64,000 nucleotides of DNA from Litorimonas sp046250185 (GTDB taxonomy: Bacteria > Pseudomonadota > Alphaproteobacteria > Caulobacterales > Maricaulaceae): NCBI RefSeq assembly GCF_046250185.1, contig NZ_CP176469.1, one strand, 5' to 3'. How positions within the stretch are numbered: the stretch's first letter is position 1; each line of letters begins with the position of its first letter. Below the pieces are notes generated by a model that was not told the origin of the DNA, ran no database searches, and saw only the letters and a list, made by a program, of their open reading frames with translations. Shown piece by piece: positions 17,333 through 24,493 of the stretch. A program made the position numbers and the translations under genes.

Positions 17333-18973
17333 TTACAACACACCTTTAGTGGACGGAATATCCATCGAAATCGTTGTGGAAAGCGCAGGGCGAAGTGCGC
17401 GACCAACGCCTTTAAAGCAAGCCTCAATCATGTGGTGAGAGTTATCACCCTCGACATCAATATGGATCGCCGCGCCAAGGGTCTGCGCAAGGCTTTCAAA
17501 AAAATGCGGACACATTTCAACAGGGAATTCGCCAACGTGGTCTGTAGGGAATTTTCCTTTGAAAACAGCTGCGGGACGCCCCGAGAGATCAATCGCGACA
17601 CGAGCCTGGGTCTCGTCCATTGGCATCGTAAATCCGTAGCGCCCAATGCCAGCTTTATTGCCAAGCGCTTGTTTGAGCGCAGTGCCAAAGGCCAGCGCGG
17701 TATCTTCAACGGAATGATGGGCGTCGATTTCCAGATCGCCTTTGCAGGTCATCGTCAGGCCCATCCCGCCATGCTTTGCGATCTGCTCTAGCATGTGATC
17801 ATAAAAGCCAATGCCTGTATTGATCTTGACCACACGGCTATCATCTAAATTAACACGTACAGAAATATCGGTTTCATTGGTCTTTCTGAAGACTTCGCCA
17901 ATACGATCAGTTTTTGCGTCAGTTTGATTGATCCCAAAGGCCGCCAGCGCAATGGTGTTTTCTTCAGGTGACCCAATCGAAAGACGGACTTTGCCAGTTG
18001 TGGCGCGATAGTCGCGGATTTTCACATTGCGCTTGGCGAGTTCCGCAAAGAGGGCTGCGTCGTCAGATAATTCCATCAGTAAAAAATTCGCCGCGCTTGG
18101 ATATACTTTTTTGACGAATGGAGAGCTTGGAAGCGCAGCGGCAAGGCGATCTCTTTGCTCCAGCGTCTCTGCCAGCCTGTCGGCGTGAACAGACATCGCG
18201 GACGGCGCCAAGGCTTTAAGGATAGCTTCCTCGACGGGGCGCGCAATCGGGTAGGGTGGCAGGACTTTCAACATTAAGTCTATCACACGCGGGTCAGCAA
18301 TCGCGACCCCGCCGCGGACACCTGCAAGGGCATAGGCTTTGGACAAGGTGCGCATGACGATTATGTTTGGGTATTCTGCTATCTTAACTGTATAGCTCGG
18401 CGTGGTCGTAAATTCTTGATAAGCCTCATCAACCGCAATGAAGGTGTCGGGGTAGCGTTTGGCGAGGGCTTCGACCAAATCCGCATCGCACTCATTCCCT
18501 GATGGGTTATTAGGGGTGCAAATAAATATCGCTTTGAGATTTTGGGCAGCGTCAGCAGCTGCAAAAATCGCCTCATGGTTCCAACTGAAGTCATCATTGA
18601 GCGGGGCTTCGACAATACCGCAGCCCTGTATTTCTGCACAGGTTCTATAATAGCCGAAAGTTGGTGGGCAGATCAGGATATTGTCTTCGCTCTCACAAAA
18701 AGTGCGAAGCAGGATTTCGATACCTTCGTCAGCCCCACGTCCCACCATGACCATATCTGTCGACACGCCGTAAAGCCCCGCCAGCCGCGCCACAAGTGCA
18801 GGCGGTTGTTGCTCTGGATAGCGGTTGTAGTTTTTTGCGCCGATCACCGGTGGCGGCGCATATGGGTTCTCATTCGCGTCCAAGTGCAACGCATCTGTTG
18901 CACCCCCACGCGCAGAATAGGCTTTCATATTCAGCACCGCTTTGCGGGCGATATTTTTAGGGAAGTCACTCAT
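17333..18973 (-). CDS. hisCB: Fused histidinol-phosphate aminotransferase / IGP dehydratase (HisC-HisB)
   Basis: One 546-residue frame joins two enzymes of steps 6 and 7. Residues 1-345 are HisC, a fold-type I aminotransferase (LHLDANENPYAPPP; PLP lysine in MRTLSKAYALAGVRGG; C-terminal VRLSIGSPEEN). About 355-546 is IGP dehydratase, with RKTNETDISVRVNLD, DAHHSVEDTALAFG and GDNSHHMIEACFK giving the metal-binding His and Glu residues. The histidinol-phosphatase module that enterobacteria fuse in front of the dehydratase is absent. The link is short (about INQTDAKTDRIGEVF). Overlaps hisD by 4 bp. Confidence 0.95.
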   Translation of the reverse strand: MSDFPKNIARKAVLNMKAYSARGGATDALHLDANENPYAPPPVIGAKNYNRYPEQQPPALVARLAGLYGVSTDMVMVGRGADEGIEILLRTFCESEDNILICPPTFGYYRTCAEIQGCGIVEAPLNDDFSWNHEAIFAAADAAQNLKAIFICTPNNPSGNECDADLVEALAKRYPDTFIAVDEAYQEFTTTPSYTVKIAEYPNIIVMRTLSKAYALAGVRGGVAIADPRVIDLMLKVLPPYPIARPVEEAILKALAPSAMSVHADRLAETLEQRDRLAAALPSSPFVKKVYPSAANFLLMELSDDAALFAELAKRNVKIRDYRATTGKVRLSIGSPEENTIALAAFGINQTDAKTDRIGEVFRKTNETDISVRVNLDDSRVVKINTGIGFYDHMLEQIAKHGGMGLTMTCKGDLEIDAHHSVEDTALAFGTALKQALGNKAGIGRYGFTMPMDETQARVAIDLSGRPAAVFKGKFPTDHVGEFPVEMCPHFFESLAQTLGAAIHIDVEGDNSHHMIEACFKGVGRALRPALSTTISMDIPSTKGVL

Positions 18974-20268
18974 TTGAGGCTCTCTAGTCGAAGCGTGACA
19001 GCACGTCTATGGGCATCTAGCCCTTCCAACTCTGCGAGGCGCTCTACCGTTGGGCCGAGCGAAAGCATCCCCTCTGCCGTTAACGACTGCACAGATATGT
19101 ACTTCATAAAGCTCTCTGTCGTGATCCCTGAATAGGCTCTCGCGGCTCCATAAGTTGGCAAAGTGTGGTTAGTGCCACTGGCATAATCCCCCACACTTTC
19201 AGGCGTGTAAGGGCCGAGGAAGATCGAGCCTGCGTTCTGAATATCTACAACATAACTTTTGGGGTTATCTAATTGGATAATCAAATGTTCTGGTGCGTAG
19301 GCATTGATAATTTCTAAAATATCTGTTCGGCTATTTGCGATGATCATGCGACCAAATCCGAGGGAAGCTGTGGCGATATCCTTTCTTGGCAAAGTCGCAA
19401 GTTGCGAGGCAATCGCGGCGTCAACGGCGTCTGCAACGGCAGGACTACTCGCAACGCATATGACCTGCGCGACCTTATCGTGCTCAGCTTGAGAGAGTAG
19501 ATCTGAGGCGACGAAAGCGGGATTGGCGTCTGCGTCCGCTAGCACCATAGCCTCTGACGGTCCTGCTGGCATGTCAATCGCTGGGCCGCCTGCTTCCTGA
19601 GCCACAATAGATTTCGCGGCCGCAACCCAAGCATTGCCAGGGCCAAATATCTTCGCGCATTTGGGAATTGCGTCAGTCCCGTAAGCCAAGGCAGCAATCG
19701 CTTGTGCGCCGCCTGCGATAAACACGTCCGTGACGTCGCAACGATATGCAGCGGCTAACACAGTTGAGTTGATGGTGCCGTCTTTGGAGGGCGGACTAAT
19801 CACAACGCGGCGAGAACAACCTGCGACCTTGGCGGGGACAGCTAGCATAAGGAGCGTCGATACAAGCGGTGCCGTGCCGCCAGGCACATAAAGTCCAACG
19901 ACATCAAGTGCACGAGGGATGCGGCGGCAGCTTACACCAGGCTCGATCTCTATCGATATTTCATCAGGTAGTTGCGCAGTGTGGAAGGTCTCAATATTTG
20001 CTTTCGCACGGTCAATCGCGGCTTTGTCCTTAGCGGGCAGGGCGTCCCATGCGGATTTCAGCTCAGTTTCATTGACGCGTAAAGCCGTTGGCCGAACACC
20101 ATCAAACTTTTCAGTCAAATCCAAAACCGCCTGATCGCCTCCCGTTTTTACAGACTGCAAAATATCCCGAACACTGTTCATTAAGCTGGCATCAGAAATC
20201 GCAGCTGGCCGAGCGAGGGCGTCACTTTTGTCTGCATCTGATAATTTTGACCAAAGAAAACGCTGCAT
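18970..20268 (-). CDS. hisD: Histidinol dehydrogenase
   Basis: Zinc-dependent, NAD-linked four-electron oxidation of histidinol to histidine. The 432-residue protein shows the dinucleotide and zinc region GPGNAWVAAAKSIVAQEAG, SQAEHDKVAQV and the catalytic histidine/Glu in NAYAPEHLI, then SIFLGPYTPESVGDYASG. It starts 2 bp after hisG and overlaps hisCB by 4 bp. Confidence 0.97.
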   Translation of the reverse strand: MQRFLWSKLSDADKSDALARPAAISDASLMNSVRDILQSVKTGGDQAVLDLTEKFDGVRPTALRVNETELKSAWDALPAKDKAAIDRAKANIETFHTAQLPDEISIEIEPGVSCRRIPRALDVVGLYVPGGTAPLVSTLLMLAVPAKVAGCSRRVVISPPSKDGTINSTVLAAAYRCDVTDVFIAGGAQAIAALAYGTDAIPKCAKIFGPGNAWVAAAKSIVAQEAGGPAIDMPAGPSEAMVLADADANPAFVASDLLSQAEHDKVAQVICVASSPAVADAVDAAIASQLATLPRKDIATASLGFGRMIIANSRTDILEIINAYAPEHLIIQLDNPKSYVVDIQNAGSIFLGPYTPESVGDYASGTNHTLPTYGAARAYSGITTESFMKYISVQSLTAEGMLSLGPTVERLAELEGLDAHRRAVTLRLESLK

Positions 20269-20270
20269 GA

Positions 20271-21155
20271 TTAGCTCATCATTTTCTCAATGGGGAGGAC
20301 GAGAATTGCTCTCGCACCGAGGGCTTTAAGATCTTCAAGCGTTTCCCAGAAAATATTCTCGGTGCAAACAGCTTGTAACGCTACGAGGTCATCACTACCC
20401 GCGAGGGGAATGATAGTCGGCGCGTCTGATCCTGGGAGCAGGGCTGTGATTGCTGCGACCTGTGACTTCGGCGCATTGAGCATGATATACTTCGTTTCGG
20501 AGGATTTAATTACGCCGTCTATGCGGTTCATGAGTTTAGCGAGCAAATCTGCTTTCGCTGGCGATAAATCGCGCGCGGAGCGGATAAGCACGGCCTCCGA
20601 TTCGAGGATTGTCTCAAACGCTGTCAGGCCGTTGGCTTCCAAAGTTGCACCAGACGATACAAGGTCGCAAATGCTCTGCGCGATCCCAATAGACGGCGCG
20701 AGTTCTACGGCGCCTTTCATCTCCACGAGTTTTGCGTCGATCCCTCTGACAGACAGGTATTTCGCTGTGACGCCCGGATATGTCGTTGCAATCTTAGTGC
20801 CATCGAGGTCTTTGGCTGACTTGACCATACCGATGTCTGGCGCTGCGAGAGAGAGTTTACAGCGAGAGAATCCAAGCCGCATCGCGATGTCTGCGTCTAA
20901 TTTAGTCTTCGCGACAAGTTGCTCTTCGACCAGCACATTTTCGCCGACAATACCAATATCTGCGGCGTCATTGGCGACAAAGTTTGGAATATCGTCGTCA
21001 CGCACGAGCAGCAGGTCTATTGGCATATTTTTGACCCGTGCTAGCAACCCACCGCCACGTATCGCGAAACGAAGTCCGCAGCTTTTGAGCAAAGCGAAGC
21101 TGTCATCCGCTAAACGGCCTTTTTTCTGTAACGCAATGCGCAAACGATCAGTCAC
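20271..21155 (-). CDS. hisG: ATP phosphoribosyltransferase, long form HisG
   Basis: First committed and feedback-controlled step of histidine synthesis. The start is taken as GTG 21155 (MTDRLRIALQKKGRL), with GGAG about 8 bases upstream and an 8-bp overlap with yerC; the frame extends to an ATG at 21206 without support. At 294 residues it is the long form with a C-terminal ACT-like regulatory domain (after about 220), which does not need HisZ. The catalytic part contains KGRLADDSFALLKSCGL and LVRDDDIPNFVANDAADIGI. Confidence 0.95.
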   Translation of the reverse strand: MTDRLRIALQKKGRLADDSFALLKSCGLRFAIRGGGLLARVKNMPIDLLLVRDDDIPNFVANDAADIGIVGENVLVEEQLVAKTKLDADIAMRLGFSRCKLSLAAPDIGMVKSAKDLDGTKIATTYPGVTAKYLSVRGIDAKLVEMKGAVELAPSIGIAQSICDLVSSGATLEANGLTAFETILESEAVLIRSARDLSPAKADLLAKLMNRIDGVIKSSETKYIMLNAPKSQVAAITALLPGSDAPTIIPLAGSDDLVALQAVCTENIFWETLEDLKALGARAILVLPIEKMMS

Positions 21156-21441
21156 GATCTGTCTCCATAATTTCAAATAAAGCGCGGTAGCCACCATGTG
21201 GTTCATCCCGCAAGAAACGGGCTACGCGCCCAATAGTGGTCGTGCTGACACCTGTCTCTGCATTAATGTCGCGATAAGACATTTGCCCGTCTTGCAATAG
21301 CTTGGCAACGTGCCAGCGCTCGGACAAAGCGCGTAACTCTGCGGGCGTGCAAAGATCGGTTAGGAAACTTCGCATTATCGCAGTATCGCTGACGCGTACG
21401 AGGGCTTCGGCTAAAGCCTGATATGTGGTGTCATCTGTCAT
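21148..21441 (-). CDS. yerC: YerC/TrpR-like regulator heading the his operon
   Basis: A 97-residue protein of the YerC/YecD branch of the TrpR superfamily, with FLTDLCTPAELRALSERWHV and a helix-turn-helix MSYRDINAETGVSTTTIGRV. It is the first gene of the his operon and overlaps hisG by 8 bp, so it is very likely the operon's own regulator; I recall TrpR-like proteins being proposed as histidine regulators in other phyla. TTAGC/GCTAA elements lie immediately upstream. Confidence 0.88.
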   Translation of the reverse strand: MTDDTTYQALAEALVRVSDTAIMRSFLTDLCTPAELRALSERWHVAKLLQDGQMSYRDINAETGVSTTTIGRVARFLRDEPHGGYRALFEIMETDRD

Positions 21442-21447
21442 ACTGTG

Positions 21448-21470
21448 TTAGCGTGCTAATACATGCTAAT
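21448..21470. promoter_or_regulatory. TTAGC/GCTAA repeats upstream of yerC-his operon
   Basis: TTAGCGTGCTAA (21448-21459) is an inverted repeat with a two-base centre, and a further GCTAAT follows at 21465-21470 as a direct repeat of the right arm. The cluster begins 7 bp upstream of the yerC start codon. A TrpR-type operator is the natural guess; no binding data are implied. Confidence 0.5.
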
Positions 21471-21591
21471 AAGTAGATGGCAAGTCAAAAACGCATAAAA
21501 TTCTACCGCAATCGTCATTATCATTATAAACAACGACAATGTTGCTTGCGGCTGCGACAACTTTGCGCTTATTGGAGTTTGGGGAGAGTGC

Positions 21592-23709
21592 ATGGGCGCA
21601 TATAAATATACAGCTTTCATAAGTTACAGCCATCAGGACGATGTGTTCGCCAAGCGCCTTCATCGTCAGTTGGAAGCGTATAAAGTGCCATCACATCTCG
21701 TTGATACGGTCGGGCAACATGGAACTGTTCCCTCAAACCTCAAACCTATTTTCCGTGACCAAGATGAACTATCAGTCGATGGCAGTCTTAGCCAAACCAT
21801 TCAGGTAGCGCTGACCGATTCGGCCTCTCTCATTGTCTTATGCTCACCTGCTAGCGTTGCCTCGCACTGGGTAAATGAGGAAATCATGTCTTTCAAACGT
21901 CTTGCCCGCGAAAGAGGGGAAACGCCGCGTATCTATCCCGTTCTTGTGTCTGGTGAGCCATTTGCTTCTCGTTTGCCAGGGCGCGAAGGTGAAGAATGTC
22001 TGCCCAAGGCTTTAAGGTTTGCTCTTGGTTCGGATGGCGAGTTATCGGATCAGCCAGAAGAACCGCTCGCCGCAGATATGCGCGGTAATGCGGCCGAACG
22101 TCGGCAAGGTAAATCCAAGCTACAAGCTGCGCTGTTGGGTGTTGGCCTTGATGAAATCATTCAACGCGACCTGCAAAGACAACGCCGCAGCATGACGGCC
22201 ATCACGGTAGGAGCAGCGATTGCTGTGCTAACGATGGGTACGTTGACGGGGTTTGCTGTGGATGCTCGCAAGGATGCAGATGCGAGGCGAGGGGATGCTG
22301 AGGGGCTGATAGAGTTTATGCTCACGGATTTGAAAGATAAGCTGGAGCCTGTGGGACGTCTGGATGCCTTGGAGGCTGTTGCCGACAAAGCGTCCACTTA
22401 TTATGACGGCTATGCGGCGTCTGATCATGACGACGACTCACTAGGGCGCCGAGCCCGAACCTATCATTTCTTGGGCGAAATCGCTTACTCGCAAGGTCAA
22501 ACGCAGGAAGCTATAGATTACTATAATAAAGCCTATGCCTCAACAGAAGCACTTCTCGCGCGGTCGCCCAACGATCCCGACAGAGTATTCGAACATGCCA
22601 AAAGTGCTGTCGCACGTGCAACGCCGATCTATTTTGAAGGCAAGTTTGATGAGGCCAGACCTCTTATTCAAGATTATATAGATTTCTCTGAACGTCTGCT
22701 CAAAATGGAACCAAAGAGCAAACGTGCATTAGAGAATGCCAGCGCAGCCTATGAAAATATGGCGATCTTAAACCACAAGCAGAGCCAGTTTGAGGCTGCT
22801 GAGGCGTTATTCAAAACTGGCGAAACTTATGTTGACCGTTTAGTGGCAGCTTTTCCAGACGATCAGACCGCGATAGGGCAAAAGGGAAATAACCTCGCAT
22901 GGCAAGCTGATAACTATCTCTTCCTCAAAGAGTCAGACAAGGCACGGGAATATCGTCGAGAGGAGTTGGCAATTTATCGCTCAATGCTGGATCAAGACCC
23001 TGCAAATCGGCAAGCGCAGAGGGCCCTGGCAAATTCTTATCTTGGTCTGGCGAAAATTGAAAAGCAGAGCGGCAATGTCGAAGCCGCAGCCGAGAGTTTA
23101 CGTAAGGCCGTAAATCTATGCGACGAGCTTCGGCTCTATGATCCAACAAATTGGTTGAGCTTGTGGCGGTATGTTGACGCCCTGCGGCAAGAGATTGATT
23201 TTCAAATTCGTCACGGTCTTTATGCTCAAGCACGAGAGGGATTGAATTCGGCTAAAGCCGCCATCGCGCAATCTCAGACGATGTCCGATACCAAAACATC
23301 TTATGAGTTGTGGGAGGAAGAATATATAATCTACTTATCTACCATTTTGTATCTCATGGAAGGTGAGCCACCACTGGCGCTAAATGAAGCTGACGAATTA
23401 TTGACGACAAGAGGTTACACGACAACAGATACAAATCTGACTCAGGGCATTCCGATATTGCTACTAACAGTCAAACACTTCGTTCTTAAAAATGTTGATG
23501 AACTAGAAACAATCTCTGGCCGTTATAAAGACTCTGATAAAAAAGATTCTCTCCGCCATATGCGCGTCGCTGCGATGCGTGATTTATTGCGGGGGAAACC
23601 AAAAGCGTTTGACGCTTATATTGAGCAAGAACAGGATGCGACGATAAAGTTAGCGCTAACTGTGCTTCGCAAAACCACTGAACCAATAGCATCTGAAAGG
23701 GCTAAATGA
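21592..23709 (+). CDS. Membrane TIR-domain protein with periplasmic TPR region
   Basis: The 705-residue protein has a TIR domain at 1-150 (YTAFISYSHQDDVFAKRL; PIFRDQDEL; CSPASVASHWVNEEIMSF). Glu97 lies four residues after Trp93, as the catalytic Glu does in SARM1, so NADase activity is plausible. One membrane helix (about 203-223) follows the basic stretch RDLQRQRRS, which puts the TIR domain in the cytoplasm and the rest in the periplasm. Residues about 285-560 form TPR-like helical repeats (RTYHFLGEIAYSQGQTQEAI and others). GGGGAG precedes the ATG. It is first of three genes; the lipoprotein start overlaps its stop. Role unknown; a signalling or defence sensor is the leading idea. Confidence 0.9.
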   Translation: MGAYKYTAFISYSHQDDVFAKRLHRQLEAYKVPSHLVDTVGQHGTVPSNLKPIFRDQDELSVDGSLSQTIQVALTDSASLIVLCSPASVASHWVNEEIMSFKRLARERGETPRIYPVLVSGEPFASRLPGREGEECLPKALRFALGSDGELSDQPEEPLAADMRGNAAERRQGKSKLQAALLGVGLDEIIQRDLQRQRRSMTAITVGAAIAVLTMGTLTGFAVDARKDADARRGDAEGLIEFMLTDLKDKLEPVGRLDALEAVADKASTYYDGYAASDHDDDSLGRRARTYHFLGEIAYSQGQTQEAIDYYNKAYASTEALLARSPNDPDRVFEHAKSAVARATPIYFEGKFDEARPLIQDYIDFSERLLKMEPKSKRALENASAAYENMAILNHKQSQFEAAEALFKTGETYVDRLVAAFPDDQTAIGQKGNNLAWQADNYLFLKESDKAREYRREELAIYRSMLDQDPANRQAQRALANSYLGLAKIEKQSGNVEAAAESLRKAVNLCDELRLYDPTNWLSLWRYVDALRQEIDFQIRHGLYAQAREGLNSAKAAIAQSQTMSDTKTSYELWEEEYIIYLSTILYLMEGEPPLALNEADELLTTRGYTTTDTNLTQGIPILLLTVKHFVLKNVDELETISGRYKDSDKKDSLRHMRVAAMRDLLRGKPKAFDAYIEQEQDATIKLALTVLRKTTEPIASERAK

Positions 23710-24449
23710 TGATTATGATAAAACGCTATTTAACTATGGGGCTAATGCTCGCGGGGAGTGCTGCCGCGCTTTCGGCATGTTTACCAAAAAGTGTCGGTGA
23801 CGGCATGAAACTGCAGTGTTTCCCTGCCGTCAAAGTGAAAATGGATCAACAGCTTGCGACTTATCGTGGCGCTATGTTCATCGACGTTCAATCTGATGGA
23901 AGCTATAAAATCGGGTATCAAAACGAAGCTTTTGAAAAGGCTTTACTGGCGGCTTCAAATAAAAAAGATATGGCAAAGATGGTTCTCGCGGCTGGTCCGG
24001 AAAGCATCGATTATCAAAAACAAAAAAATCCTTTAGACATTAACGTCTCAAGTAATACCACCGTCGCTTTTCGTATCACGTCCAAAAACGCGGTCTTCAC
24101 GGGCGACGGATTTAAGCTTCGCGACCCAGAGCTAAAAGAGGGGGAACACTCGCCCTTCGGTGTTTATCCCCGAATTGCAGGTGTCCCTGCAGGACAGCTC
24201 GTTTTGGTTGATTTCGATAGAGCTAATCTAACGCCTCCCAATAAGTGCGATTATGAATACGACCTTGAAATTTCAGGTGCGACAACTGTCGATCCAGAGC
24301 CAGATGACAGGCCTGATCCCGATCCGAAACCTGAGCCAACGCCAGAGCCGGAAGATAATCAGAAAGACTTCCAGCCAATGCCAGAGATGGGCAATGGCGG
24401 AACTTGGGGGAACGGTTTCCCGCCAAGTGGTGGCCCCAATCCGGGTTAA
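23706..24449 (+). CDS. Lipoprotein with Pro/Asp/Glu-rich tail, unknown function
   Basis: A 247-residue protein with a lipoprotein signal peptide ending LSAC and a compact domain of about 30-195 that I do not recognise (CFPAVKVKMDQQLATYRGAM; SPFGVYPRIAGVPAGQLVLV). A low-complexity linker follows, rich in Pro, Asp and Glu (PDPDPKPEPTPEPEDNQ), then a Gly/Pro tail. Several in-frame ATGs (23706, 23709, 23715) could start it; the first overlaps the TIR gene stop. Being anchored in the same compartment as the TPR part of the TIR protein, it may be its partner. Confidence 0.85.
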   Translation: MMIMIKRYLTMGLMLAGSAAALSACLPKSVGDGMKLQCFPAVKVKMDQQLATYRGAMFIDVQSDGSYKIGYQNEAFEKALLAASNKKDMAKMVLAAGPESIDYQKQKNPLDINVSSNTTVAFRITSKNAVFTGDGFKLRDPELKEGEHSPFGVYPRIAGVPAGQLVLVDFDRANLTPPNKCDYEYDLEISGATTVDPEPDDRPDPDPKPEPTPEPEDNQKDFQPMPEMGNGGTWGNGFPPSGGPNPG

Positions 24450-24455
24450 AGGATG

Positions 24456-24485
24456 TAACCTCTCTCGCGAATGCGAGGGAGGTTA
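24456..24485 (+). promoter_or_regulatory. Strong hairpin covering the Shine-Dalgarno of the third TIR-operon gene
   Basis: TAACCTCTCTCGC (24456-24468), loop GAAT and GCGAGGGAGGTTA (24473-24485) form a 13-base-pair stem with one wobble pair. The GGGAGG element (24477-24482) that would serve ATG 24494 is inside the 3' arm. There is no T tract, so control of translation is more likely than termination. Confidence 0.5.
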
Positions 24486-24493
24486 GCTCACTC

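Noticed and set aside
20290..21180. Plus-strand frame of 296 codons
   Set aside because: Fully antisense to hisG, composition rich in Ser/Ala/Arg as expected of a shadow frame, no family resemblance.
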